Shown: positions 35,403-43,994 of the stretch, piece after piece | How positions within the stretch are numbered: position 1 is the first letter of the stretch | How the letters are laid out: every line of letters begins with the position of its first letter | NCBI RefSeq assembly: GCF_050920705.1 | Contig: NZ_CP154799.1 | Coordinates: 496,001-560,000 of the forward strand | Origin: Regnicoccus_A sp014224355 | GTDB taxonomy: Bacteria > Cyanobacteriota > Cyanobacteriia > PCC-6307 > Cyanobiaceae | Reading direction: 5' to 3' | Length of the DNA stretch: 64,000 nucleotides | Notes under the pieces: model-generated | Database searches by the model: none | What the model was told of the DNA's origin: nothing | Seen by the model: the letters and a program-made list of their open reading frames with translations, nothing else | Made by a program: the position numbers and the translations under genes

Positions 35403-35430
35403 TTGTTCGCAGGGCATCGCTGACTAGAAT
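35403..35430 (+). promoter_or_regulatory. Candidate promoter of the HARP-SNF2 helicase
   Basis: TTGTTC at 35403-35408 and TAGAAT at 35425-35430 are separated by 16 bases, giving a plausible sigma-70-type promoter 18 bases upstream of the GTG start. It is in the AT-rich region shared with the divergent HNH gene. Confidence 0.4.
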
Positions 35431-35448
35431 CCAGGTCCACGAAGCGCG

Positions 35449-37067
35449 GTGGTGTCCCTGCGAGCTTCGCGCACAACACCGTCGCGCTGTCTGCTGCGGC
35501 TTGGGTCCTGCGGTCTGATCGAGGTGATCTCCCCGTTCGATCCGGTCACCCAGGCCCAGCTGCGAAGGATCAGGCCGACGGGTCGCTGGCGTGCCCAGGG
35601 CCACTGCTGGGAGTTTCCCCTCGAGGCTGCAGGCGCGTTGCAGGAGCTGTTGGGGGCGCGCTTCGCCATCGAGCCCGACCTGGCCCAGTGGATCGCCTGG
35701 TTGCGCCAGCCGTTGCCCCCCTGCCGCCGCACCGCCAGCTGGTGGCGGCGGCCCAGCTGGAGGACCCCCTCCCGGATGGGCGGCAACTGTTCAGCCATCA
35801 GCGCACGGCGGCCCGTTGGTTGCTGGCTCGCCGCGGGGCGATCCTGGCCCACGCGATGGGCCTGGGCAAGACCCTCACGGCCCTGGTGGCGGCCCGGGCC
35901 CTGTCCCGCTGCGCGCACTGCCGCATCGCCGTGGTGGCCCCCGTGGGTCTTCATGGCCTCTGGCGACAGGAGGCCCTGGCCCTGGAGCTGGCTGTCGAGC
36001 TGTTCAGCTGGGCGCGGTTGCCGGCCGAGCTGCCCCCAGCCGGCACGGTGCTGATCGTGGATGAGGCCCACTTCGCCCAGAACCTGGGGGCGGCTCGCAC
36101 CCGGGCGTTGCTGCGCCTGGCCCGTCACCCACGCCTGCGGGCGATCTGGCTCCTGAGTGGCACTCCCATGAAGAACGGGCGCCCGGTGCAGCTCTTTCCC
36201 CTGCTGGCGGCGATCGATCACCCCCTCGGCCGGGATCAGCTCAGCTTCGAGCAGACCTACTGCCAGGGCCACTGGCGCGAACGCGGTGGGCGCCGCCACT
36301 GGCAGGCCAGCGGCGCCGAACGCCTGGAGGAGCTGCACCGGCTGATCAGGCCATTGCTGCTGCACCGGCGCAAGCAGGATTGCCTCGACCTTCCCCCCAA
36401 GCGGCGTCTGGTCTGCCCTGTGGCCCTCAGCGCCAGCCATGCCCTGGGCTTTGAGCATGAGCTGCAGCAGCGCGTGGAGCACTACCGCCGGCGCGCGGCC
36501 AGGGGCGAGGTGCGCCGCGATGCCGAATCCCTGGCGATGCTCACCGCCCTCAGGCAGATCGGTGCTTCTTACAAGCTGCCGGCGGCCGAGGACCTGGTGA
36601 CGGAGTTGCTGGCTGGCGGTTCATCGGTGGTGGTGTTCACGGCTTTCGTGGCCCCTGCCGAGCGACTGGCTGCGCGCCTGGGCGGTGCCCTGCTCACGGG
36701 TCGGCTGAGGCCGCAGGAGCGGCAGCGCCAGGTGGAGCGCTTCCAGGCCGGAAGGGTGCCCCTGCTGGTGGCCACCTTCGCAGTGGCGGGCCTCGGCTTC
36801 ACCTTGCACCGCGCCAGTCATGTGGTGCTGCTGGAGAGGCCCTGGACCCCGGGGGACACCGAGCAGGCCGAAGACCGTGCCCATCGCATCGGCATGGCTG
36901 GGCCCCTCACGGCCCACTGGCTTCAGCTGGGGGTGGCCGATCAGCTGGTGGATGGTCTGATCGCCAGCAAGGCCGAGCGGATCGACCTGGCTCTGGGAGG
37001 ACGCCTGGCGATCCTGCGCCGTCAGGCCCTGCCCGCCATGGTGCGCCAGTTGCTGGAGGCCTGGTGA
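35449..37067 (+). CDS. HARP-domain SNF2 helicase (SMARCAL1-like), split by a frameshift
   Basis: A predicted 539-aa DNA translocase. The N-terminal part (about residues 24-70: LIEVISPFDPVTQAQLRRI ... WEFPLEAAGALQELLGARF) resembles the HARP domain that targets SMARCAL1-type annealing helicases to forked DNA. The SNF2 core has SHQRTAARWLL, Walker A HAMGLGKTLTALVAAR, DEAH (IVDEAHFAQN), LSGTPMKNG, then the second lobe VVVFTAFVAPAERLA, GFTLHRASHVVLLERPWTPGD and QAEDRAHRIGM. Two frames are joined by restoring one C in the six-C run at 35716-35721. Without this the product ends early. GTG 35449 or the next GTG starts it. It neighbours the divergent HNH nuclease. Confidence 0.85.
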
Positions 37068-37068
37068 T

Positions 37069-37497
37069 TCAGGGGGACGCCGCCGCAGGGATGTCGCGGC
37101 AGCTCTCCTGGCGCACCCGGATGTCGGTGACCAGCTGGGGATCGCCCTCCGGCGCCGAAGGCTTGCCGTCGGAGGCTGACCTGAGCAGGGCCGCGGCCTT
37201 CTCGATGTCCTGACAGGCCCTGCCGTGATCTCCCCGCAGGGTGTGCAGCACGAAGCGATCGCTGAGCGGACGGGCCGCACGAGGGAAGGTGTCCACCACC
37301 CGGTCACAGCGCTCCAGAGCCTGATCGAGCGCATCCACCCTGACCTCATCGAGGCATTGGTCCTCACGCAGCCGTGGCGCGTCCTTGCCCAAGGGCTCTG
37401 CGGCGCAGCCGCTGAGCGCCAGGACCAGCATCAGTCCCCAGCCCCGGAGCGCTCGATGCCCATCAACCTGGCGGGGATCAGTAGGAATAGCGGTCAT
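37069..37497 (-). CDS. Putative lipoprotein, picocyanobacterial
   Basis: A 142-aa protein with a type II signal sequence: a basic start, then WGLMLVLALSGCAAEP, where LSGC is a good lipobox. After lipid attachment the chain has several cysteines (DQCLDEVR, LERCDRV, GRACQDIE, QESCRDIP). It may be a small helical-repeat-like lipoprotein; no function is known. ATG 37497 is chosen because it sits just before the signal. It overlaps the preceding gene on the same strand by 20 bp, so the pair is an operon. It ends one base from the convergent helicase. Confidence 0.72.
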   Translation of the reverse strand: MTAIPTDPRQVDGHRALRGWGLMLVLALSGCAAEPLGKDAPRLREDQCLDEVRVDALDQALERCDRVVDTFPRAARPLSDRFVLHTLRGDHGRACQDIEKAAALLRSASDGKPSAPEGDPQLVTDIRVRQESCRDIPAAASP

Positions 37498-37981
37498 GGC
37501 GTGTGGTTCCGCCGCCGCTGGGGAGGGGAACCGGCCCACCGGTGCCGCTGGCGGGGATGTCCGTCTGGAGGGGCGCCGGCTTTTCACTGCCGTAGAGGGC
37601 GCCAAGGAACTGGCCGCAGTCGGGATAGGCATCGGGAGACTTGACCACGGCCTCGGTGATCATCACGGCGCCGTGCTCCGGGGAGGTCTTGAACAGACTG
37701 GCGCTCTGGCGTTTGATTAAGGCATAGGCGGCGGTCCAGCTCACCTCATGGTTGTTGCCGGCCTTGCGCATGAAGCAGTACACCTCTGCTCCTTTGTGAC
37801 CCGGATCGCTGGGGTCAGGCTGGATGATCTGGCTGAGCTGCATGGGTTGGCTCAGCAGCGGCAACGGGCTGCTCAGGATCACCAGGGCAGGAGCCAGAAC
37901 CACGCGCAGAGCCGATCTCAGCCGGCGACCCCTGGCAGTGTCGGCCGACGTCGGGCAAGGGCAGTGAGGACGGGGCGGCAT
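37478..37981 (-). CDS. DUF6554-like exported protein
   Basis: A 167-aa protein with a signal-like N-terminus (LRSALRVVLAPALVILSSPL). The mature part has AEVYCFMRKAGNNHEVSWTAAYALIKRQSASLFKTSP-type sequence (seen as GNNHEVSWTAAY and LFKTSPEHGAVMITEAVV) and PDCGQFLGALYG. I recall this combination from a small cyanobacterial family listed as DUF6554, without known function. ATG 37981 is used; the frame remains open upstream but lacks a signal. It overlaps the lipoprotein gene by 20 bp. Confidence 0.72.
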   Translation of the reverse strand: MPPRPHCPCPTSADTARGRRLRSALRVVLAPALVILSSPLPLLSQPMQLSQIIQPDPSDPGHKGAEVYCFMRKAGNNHEVSWTAAYALIKRQSASLFKTSPEHGAVMITEAVVKSPDAYPDCGQFLGALYGSEKPAPLQTDIPASGTGGPVPLPSGGGTTRHDRYSY

Positions 37982-38061
37982 GAATTCAGTCCGGGCAACC
38001 AGGCTTCGGGCACCAACGTATCGGTCGTCTCCGGACTGTCGAGGGGGAGTTCTCCGGTGGG

Positions 38062-38583
38062 TCACCTGGAGGAATGACCAGCTGTGAATGCCAGCACCAG
38101 CCTGATCACCACGGGCACCACCACCAGCACCGTGATCAGCCTCACCGCATGCAGGGCGGCCACGGCGGCGCCGACGCCGAATTCAGCACCCACCAGGCTC
38201 ATGCCGCTGATGCCACCAGGGGCTGACCCCAGCAGGGTGATGATTGGATCGATGCCCAGCAGTCGGCTGCTCCAGAGGCCGACCACAAGGCCGGTGGCCA
38301 CCAGGGTGACCGTGATCAGCAGCGCCGGCCGCCACAGCTGCCGAAGTTCCGACAGGGCTGTACTGGTGAGGCTGGTGCCGATCACTGTGCCGATGGCGAT
38401 CTCCAGGCCGGTGCGCGTTCCAGGGGGCCAGTGGGCCAGATCCCAGCGTCCGCTCACGCTCACCAGGCCCGCGCCGAGCAGGGCGCCCGCCAGGGGAGCG
38501 GCGGGGATGCCCGTGAGCAGGGCGACCAGGCCGCCCCCGAGGCCGGCCAGGAGGTAGATCGCCAGGGTGGCCAGGCTTGACAT
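38062..38583 (-). CDS. AbrB-family membrane protein, half-size
   Basis: A 173-aa integral membrane protein with several helices (LATLAIYLLAGLGGGLVALL; ALLITVTLVATGLVVGL; LITVLVVVPVVIRLVL). It has the AbrB/ammonia-monooxygenase-like family pattern LLGSAPGGISGMSLVGAEFG, that is, the conserved APGG motif. The typical family member has two such repeats and about 340 aa; this one has a single repeat, suggesting it works as a homodimer. The transported substrate is unknown. It should not be confused with the AbrB transcription factor. The divergent small gene at 38676 begins 92 bp upstream. Confidence 0.82.
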   Translation of the reverse strand: MSSLATLAIYLLAGLGGGLVALLTGIPAAPLAGALLGAGLVSVSGRWDLAHWPPGTRTGLEIAIGTVIGTSLTSTALSELRQLWRPALLITVTLVATGLVVGLWSSRLLGIDPIITLLGSAPGGISGMSLVGAEFGVGAAVAALHAVRLITVLVVVPVVIRLVLAFTAGHSSR

Positions 38584-38675
38584 GCCCGCAGGTGACGCCA
38601 GGACAACTCAGTCTGGGAGATGGGTTGAGCTGTGGGTGGTTCTGTGTTGTGATCGGCCTTCTTGGCGAAAAGGCC

Positions 38676-38978
38676 ATGGCCCCTGAATCGGTGTCGTTCC
38701 GCATCACCCGCACCGCGGAGGATCTTGCCCAGACCGTGGCGGCGCTCTCGCACCGGCTGGTGCACCTCGAGCAACGGCTGGGACTCCTGGAAATGGCCGT
38801 GGAGGAGGGCGAGCGGCCGGAGCCTGAGCAGCTCCAGGCCCTCACCAATGTGGACGTGCTGCTGCGGGACTGCCGCCAGCTGCTGGAGACATCTGCTCTT
38901 GAGGCGCCGTCTCCCCAGGTGGTGGCCGCACCTGTTGAGGCCCTGTCTCCCCCCCGCGATCTGGATCAGGCCGCTTAG
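38676..38978 (+). CDS. Conserved hypothetical protein with coiled-coil segment
   Basis: A 100-aa soluble protein. It is predicted to be mainly helical: FRITRTAEDLAQTVAALSHRL, LEQRLGLLEMAVEEGE and LTNVDVLLRDCRQLLE form amphipathic helices with heptad spacing. The C-terminus is Pro/Ala-rich. ATG 38676 is chosen because the sequence between it and the upstream in-frame codons does not look coding. Function unknown; I recall similar short proteins in marine Synechococcus. Confidence 0.65.
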   Translation: MAPESVSFRITRTAEDLAQTVAALSHRLVHLEQRLGLLEMAVEEGERPEPEQLQALTNVDVLLRDCRQLLETSALEAPSPQVVAAPVEALSPPRDLDQAA

Positions 38979-39056
38979 CGCTGGAGATCAGGGCTCAGTA
39001 TCACGCGACCTGGCGGTTGGCTGGTTCCGGGTGGCAGAATGAAAAGAAAAACAACC

Positions 39057-39278
39057 ATGGCCAACACCTATCCGGCCTGCCCCCTGCCCCGCTCCGGGGG
39101 GTCGTTGACCCCGCAAACCGCCCCTCACCGCCCTGGGTACATCGAAGGTGGTCACCAGCTTGAGAAACTCGAGTTCGCTCTGGCCATCGCCATCAGCCGC
39201 GGCGACAGCAGCCGGGCCAGGCAGTTGCGCACCCAGATCGATGCCCTCGGTGATCCGGGTGAAGAGCCAGGCACCTGA
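39057..39278 (+). CDS. Small conserved picocyanobacterial protein
   Basis: A 73-aa product starting MANTYPACPLPRSGGSLTP, with a conserved-looking C-terminal helix (LEKLEFALAIAISRGD, SSRARQLRTQIDALGD). An upstream ATG at 39039 adds six basic residues (KRKTT), and I cannot exclude it. The CPLPRSGG start and the ISRGDSSRA helix resemble short proteins I remember in Prochlorococcus. Function unknown. Confidence 0.6.
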   Translation: MANTYPACPLPRSGGSLTPQTAPHRPGYIEGGHQLEKLEFALAIAISRGDSSRARQLRTQIDALGDPGEEPGT

Positions 39279-39340
39279 CACAGGGAACAGCAACACCCTG
39301 TCTGCATTTCTGTCCCTTTCGGGCCAACTTCTCCCACAAG

Positions 39341-39349
39341 CGATACAAT
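39341..39349 (+). promoter_or_regulatory. Possible -10 element upstream of the 39405 gene
   Basis: TACAAT at 39344-39349 is 55 bases upstream of the ATG at 39405, in a distinctly AT-richer intergenic stretch of 126 bp. No convincing -35 box is present. Confidence 0.3.
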
Positions 39350-39404
39350 GAGTCCAGATTGATCAGTTGTTGTGCTTGTGGTTCAAACGCGATCGTCGAT
39401 CGCC

Positions 39405-39596
39405 ATGTCACAGGGATCTGAGCAACGAAGCCAGTATCTCCGGAATGCGGCCGTGCACGAATCTCGGGCCCAGGCTGCTGCCCAGCGGGGTGATCTCACC
39501 GAAGCCGCACAGGCGCTTCTCAAGGCTCTGGACTGTGAGCGTCGGGCCGGAAGCGTTGGTCCCCAGATTCTCCAGGTGATCAAGCCGCGATCCTGA
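39405..39596 (+). CDS. Small conserved protein with TPR-like hairpin
   Basis: A 63-aa protein: QRSQYLRNAAVHESRAQAAAQRGDLTEAAQALLKALDCERR (shown here in short: ESRAQAAAQRGDLTEAAQAL) is one helical hairpin similar to a single TPR unit, followed by GPQILQVIKPRS. The frame is open further upstream, but ATG 39405 gives the conserved-looking start MSQGSEQRSQYL. Function unknown. tRNA-Gly lies 66 bp downstream on the other strand. Confidence 0.6.
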   Translation: MSQGSEQRSQYLRNAAVHESRAQAAAQRGDLTEAAQALLKALDCERRAGSVGPQILQVIKPRS

Positions 39597-39662
39597 AATT
39601 GTTGCGATCACCAATCCACACCTTGATCAGGTAGTTCTGAGGGTGATTGCCTCAGCTTGAGA

Positions 39663-39734
39663 AGCGGGTGACCGGACTCGAACCGGCGACGTTCAGCTTG
39701 GGAAGCTGACATTCTACCACTGAATTACACCCGC
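39663..39734 (-). tRNA. tRNA-Gly (anticodon CCC)
   Basis: The 72-nt transcript folds as a standard cloverleaf. The acceptor stem is GCGGGUG/CACCCGC, the D arm contains AAUUCAGUGGUAGAAU, the anticodon arm is UCAGC-UUCCCAA-GCUGA with CCC in the wobble-to-third positions, and the T arm is GCCGG-UUCGAGU-CCGGU-like. The terminal CCA is not encoded. CCC decodes GGG, a codon that is used in this GC-rich genome. The short AT-rich stretch upstream (39735-39765) may hold its promoter. Confidence 0.93.
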
Positions 39735-39834
39735 ATTTTTTCACCTTAGCAAAGAATCAACCCCCTCCAGGTCCAGCGGTCCAGGGTGGGTGGCCAGCCC
39801 TGGACAACTGGTCTTCGGTTCCCCAGCTGGTCCC

Positions 39835-40986
39835 TCAGGCGGCCAGTTCCCGGGCTGCAGCGGCCAGGCCGGCTCCCACCGGCTGACGGGCCGCTCCCAG
39901 CTCCTGCAGGGTCGCCTCGATGGCCGCCACAGCGGTCAGCACGTCGCGATCGCAGACGAAGCCCAGGTGACCGATGCGGAACACCTTGCCCTTCAGGTGA
40001 TCCTGGCCTCCAGCCAGCAGGATGTCGTAGCGCTCCTTCACCTTCTTGCGCAGCACCTCGGCGTCGAGACCCTCGGGAGCCACCGCTGTGATCGCCGGGC
40101 TGCCGTGGCCTTCCGCGGCGTAGAGCGGCAGACCGATGGCAACCATGGCCGCCTGGGTGGCCCGCTGCAGCCGGTCATGGCGCGCGAAAATCGCCTCCAG
40201 CCCTTCCTGCTGCATCATTCCCAGGGCGGCTTCCAGGGCGTAATAGAGAGTCACCGGGGGGGTGAAGGGGTTGCTGTCGGCAGCGGCCGATTTCCGGTAC
40301 TTGCCCAGATCGAGATAGAACTTGGGCAGATCCGAGCGCTTGTGGGCCTCCCAGGCCCGCTCGCTCATCGCCACAAAGGCCAGGCCCGGCGGCATCATGT
40401 AACCCTTCTGGGAGCCGGAGCCCACCACATCGAGGCCCCAGGCATCCACCGGCACCGGGCAGGCCCCCAGGCTGGTGACGCAGTCAGCCACCACCAGGGC
40501 CTGGCCATGGGCATGCACGTGACGCGCGATCGTCTCCAGGTCGTTGATCACCCCGGTGGAGGTTTCCGAATGGGTGAGGATCACAGCCCGGATCCGCTTC
40601 TCGCTGTCGGCCTCCAGGGCCAGGCGGAAGGCCTCCGGATCGAGGGGCTGGCCCCAGTCGGCGCGGATCACCTCCACCTCCAGGCCATAGGCCTGGGCCA
40701 CCTTCACCCAGCGTTCACCGAATTTGCCGTTGTCCCCGCAGAGGACCTTGTCACCCCGGCTCAGCACGTTGATGATCCCGGCCTCCATGGCGGCGGTGCC
40801 GCTGCCGGTGAGGGCCAGCACATCCCCCTCGGTCTGATGCAGCCACTTGAGCTGCGCGGTGGTGCGTTTCACGATTGCCTGGAATTCGCCGCTGCGATGG
40901 CCGATCGGGTGGCGACTCATGGCCAGCAGGACGGTTTCCGGCACCGGCGTCGGGCCGGGGATCATCAGGGTGAGCTTGTCCTGCAT
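39835..40986 (-). CDS. Class V aminotransferase (alanine/serine-glyoxylate type)
   Basis: A 383-aa PLP enzyme. The N-terminus has LTLMIPGPTPVPETVLLAMSRHPIGHRS. Downstream are GSGTAAMEAGIINVLSRGD, HSETSTGVIND, VADCVTSLGACPV, and the PLP-lysine motif VVGSGSQKGYMMPPGL. This matches the alanine-glyoxylate/serine-pyruvate aminotransferase group, long annotated in cyanobacteria as a soluble-hydrogenase small subunit. A photorespiratory role converting glyoxylate to glycine is likely. ATG 40986 is chosen since the extension upstream has no family similarity. Confidence 0.9.
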   Translation of the reverse strand: MQDKLTLMIPGPTPVPETVLLAMSRHPIGHRSGEFQAIVKRTTAQLKWLHQTEGDVLALTGSGTAAMEAGIINVLSRGDKVLCGDNGKFGERWVKVAQAYGLEVEVIRADWGQPLDPEAFRLALEADSEKRIRAVILTHSETSTGVINDLETIARHVHAHGQALVVADCVTSLGACPVPVDAWGLDVVGSGSQKGYMMPPGLAFVAMSERAWEAHKRSDLPKFYLDLGKYRKSAAADSNPFTPPVTLYYALEAALGMMQQEGLEAIFARHDRLQRATQAAMVAIGLPLYAAEGHGSPAITAVAPEGLDAEVLRKKVKERYDILLAGGQDHLKGKVFRIGHLGFVCDRDVLTAVAAIEATLQELGAARQPVGAGLAAAARELAA

Positions 40987-41105
40987 GGGGTGCGCTGGGG
41001 GGACGGGCGCGGCGGCCCAATCCGCCACCTTAAAAAACCAAGGTCCCCCCACATCACAGCTCCAGTGCCACCTCCCCGTTCAACTCAGCCCCCCAGGCCC
41101 AGCCC

Positions 41106-42265
41106 ATGACCACCGCAACGCCGTTCACCCTGCCGGTCTGGGTGGCGGCCGCGGCCCGAGCGGGCCTGGAGGTGCTGCTGGAGGCCGAAGGGATCCCCGC
41201 CGCCGGGGCTTCTTCCGGGGTCTCCAGGGAGGTTCAGCCACTGGAGCTGCTGGAGCCGCCCGGAGTCGAGCTGGTGCCGGTGGAGGCGGCCGCCTCCCTC
41301 GGCGACGGCCAGGCCCTGGGCATGGCCCGCTGCGATCCCGGCGACGGCCTCGATCTCACCCGGGGTTTGCTGGTGTGGGTGCGGGCGAGCTGGTGGGATC
41401 CTCCGCAGGGAGCGGAGCCACCGCAGCGGCTGCGTCTGGAGGCGGGGGAGGGACTGGGGGTCCTGGCCGCCACCCGGACGCTGTGCCTTTCCGCCTATGC
41501 CCGCCGCCTGCTGGAGGTCAACCTTCTGCCCCTGGTCCCAGCCGGCCGTGGACTGCAGCTCCAGCTGGTCTTCCCCCGGGGGCGGGAGCTGGCCGTCCGC
41601 ACCAGCAACGAAGCCTTCGGGGTGGTGGAGGGCCTGGCCCTGATCGGCACCCAGGCCGTGGTGCAGCGCAGCGCCTCCCCGGATCGCCTCGAGGAATGCC
41701 TCGAGGCCTTGCGCCAGCGGCCGCACTCGCCCAGTCCGGCCGATCTGGTGCTGGTGATCGGCGAGAACGGTCTTGATCTGGCTCCCCGCCTCGGTCTGCC
41801 TGCCCACCTGCTGCTCAAGGCCGGCAACTGGCTCGGGCCCCTGATCGTGGCGGCGGCCGAAGCCGGCGTCGAGCGGCTGCTGCTGTTCGGGTACCACGGC
41901 AAGCTGATCAAACTGGCGGGGGGATCTTCCACACCCACCACCACCTGGCCGATGGTCGCGCCGAGGTGCTCACGGCCCTGGCCGCCCTCGAGGGGCTGGC
42001 TGGCCCGCCCCTGGAGCGGCTGTTCGCGGCGCCCACGGTGGAGGCGGCCCTGGCCGGCTTGCGGGAGCTCGATGCGCCCCTCTCCGCCCGCATCGAGGCC
42101 CGGCTGGCCCTGGCGATCGAGGCCCGCAGCCAGGCCTACCTCGCCCGCTACGGTCGTTTCTCGATGCGGATCGGGGCTGCCCTGTTCGATCGACAACGGC
42201 AGTTGCGGGTGGCCGGTCCCTGCGGGCGGGAGCTGCTGGAGGCTTTCCGGCACGGCCTAGGGTGA
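41106..42265 (+). CDS. cbiD: Cobalt-precorrin-5B C1-methyltransferase CbiD, split by a frameshift
   Basis: CbiD methylates C-1 of the corrin ring in anaerobic-type cobalamin synthesis. The first frame has FTLPVWVAAAARAGLEVLL, VRTSNEAFGVVEGLALIGTQ, and LLFGYHGKLIKLAGG. The run of six G at 41918-41923 shifts the frame; adding one G gives the expected GIFHTHHHLADGRAEVL, found in the second frame, which ends with TGA at 42263-42265. Full length would be 386 aa, normal for CbiD. The first frame alone would run on to 42260 as an Arg/Pro/Trp-rich tail. guaA begins 35 bp further on. Confidence 0.88.
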
Positions 42266-42300
42266 GCCCAAAAGGCCCGGCAGGCCGTCATTCGGTCGTT

Positions 42301-43899
42301 ATGTCCCACCCGTCCCATTCGACCGAGCAACCCGAGAGCTCCCGCCTGCCGGCGATCGTGATCCTTGATTTCGGCTCCCAGTATTCCGAGCTGATTGCCC
42401 GTCGGGTGCGGGAGACCGAGGTGTATTCCCTGGTGCTGGGCTACGCCACCAGCATCGAGGAGATCAGGCGTCTGGCCCCGAAGGGAATCATCCTCAGTGG
42501 CGGCCCCAGCTCCGTCTACGACCAGGGGGCACCTCGCTGCGATCCCGCCCTCTGGAGTCTGGGGATCCCGGTGCTGGGGGTCTGCTACGGCATGCAGCTG
42601 ATGGTGCAGCAGCTCGGCGGCCAGGTGGAGGCGTCGGGCCGGGGTGAATACGGCAAGGCTCCCCTGTATGTGGATGACCCGATCGATCTGCTCACGAACG
42701 TGGAGCATGGCTCCACGATGTGGATGAGCCACGGGGATTCGGTTCAGGCCCTGCCGCCTGGCTTCAGCCGGCTGGCGCACACCGACAACACCCCGGAAGC
42801 GGCTGTGGCCGACCATGAGCGGCGTCTGTATGGGGTGCAGTTCCACCCCGAAGTGGTGCATTCCCGCGGGGGGATGGCCATGATCCGCAATTTTGTTTAT
42901 CACATCTGCGGCTGCGAACCCGACTGGACCACGGCAGCCTTCATCGATGAGGCACTCGCTGATGTGCGTGAGCGGGTGGGGGACAGGCGGGTGCTGCTGG
43001 CGCTCTCTGGAGGGGTCGATTCCTCGACCCTGGCGTTCCTGCTGCACCGGGCGATCGGTGATCAGCTCACCTGCATGTTCATCGATCAGGGGTTTATGCG
43101 CAAGGGTGAACCTGAGTTCCTCACCGAGTTCTTTGCCGCTCAGTTTCACATTCGGGTTGAATACATCAATGCCCGGGATCGCTTCCTCGCCAAGCTCGAT
43201 GGCATCACGGATCCCGAACAGAAGCGCAAGATCATCGGCGCTGAATTCATTCGCGTGTTCGAGGAGGAAAGCAAGCGGCTCGGTCCCTTCGATTACCTCG
43301 CCCAGGGCACCCTGTACCCCGATGTGATCGAATCCGCCGGCACCAACGTCGATCCCAGGACGGGTGAGCGGGTGGCGGTGAAGATCAAGAGTCACCACAA
43401 CGTGGGCGGCCTGCCCAAGGATCTGCAGTTCAAGCTGGTGGAGCCCCTGCGGCGCCTGTTCAAGGACGAGGTGCGCAAGGTGGGACGGAGCCTCGGTCTG
43501 CCTGAGGAGATCGTGCGCCGCCACCCTTTTCCCGGGCCTGGTCTGGCGATCCGCATCCTTGGAGATGTGACCGCAGAGAAGCTGAACATCCTGCGCGACG
43601 CCGATCTGATCGTGCGCGAGGAGGTGCAGGAGGCGGGGCTCTACCACGAGATCTGGCAGGCCTTCGCCGTTCTGCTGCCGGTGCGCAGCGTCGGCGTGAT
43701 GGGGGACAAGCGCACCTATGCCTATCCGATCGTGCTGCGTTGTGTCTCCAGCGAAGACGGCATGACCGCCGATTGGTCCCGCCTGCCCTACGACCTGCTG
43801 GAGCGCATCTCCAACCGGATCGTCAATGAGGTTCACGGGGTGAACCGGGTGGTGCTCGACATCACCAGCAAACCCCCCGGAACGATCGAGTGGGAATAG
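42301..43899 (+). CDS. guaA: GMP synthase (glutamine-hydrolysing)
   Basis: GuaA converts XMP to GMP using ATP and glutamine. The class I glutaminase domain has ILDFGSQYSELIARRVRE, the nucleophile motif GVCYGMQ (near residue 95) and the catalytic QFHPEVVH. The PP-loop ATPase domain has LALSGGVDSSTLAFLL (near residue 235), and the C-terminal dimerisation domain ends with RVVLDITSKPPGTIEWE, the family's invariant ending. The 532-aa length is normal. ATG 42301 is used; the frame opens slightly upstream but without signal. Confidence 0.97.
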   Translation: MSHPSHSTEQPESSRLPAIVILDFGSQYSELIARRVRETEVYSLVLGYATSIEEIRRLAPKGIILSGGPSSVYDQGAPRCDPALWSLGIPVLGVCYGMQLMVQQLGGQVEASGRGEYGKAPLYVDDPIDLLTNVEHGSTMWMSHGDSVQALPPGFSRLAHTDNTPEAAVADHERRLYGVQFHPEVVHSRGGMAMIRNFVYHICGCEPDWTTAAFIDEALADVRERVGDRRVLLALSGGVDSSTLAFLLHRAIGDQLTCMFIDQGFMRKGEPEFLTEFFAAQFHIRVEYINARDRFLAKLDGITDPEQKRKIIGAEFIRVFEEESKRLGPFDYLAQGTLYPDVIESAGTNVDPRTGERVAVKIKSHHNVGGLPKDLQFKLVEPLRRLFKDEVRKVGRSLGLPEEIVRRHPFPGPGLAIRILGDVTAEKLNILRDADLIVREEVQEAGLYHEIWQAFAVLLPVRSVGVMGDKRTYAYPIVLRCVSSEDGMTADWSRLPYDLLERISNRIVNEVHGVNRVVLDITSKPPGTIEWE

Positions 43900-43994
43900 G
43901 TCAATAGGTCAGGGCCAGGCCACGGGATGAACGTGGCCCTGGAGCTGGCCCCGCCGGTCGGCGTTCGATACCATCGGCTCCCGGCCTTTTCCCC

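Noticed and set aside
39340..39660. Possible small RNA in the AT-rich stretch before tRNA-Gly
   Set aside because: Only a 6-bp stem without a T-tract is visible, and a small conserved gene accounts for the region.
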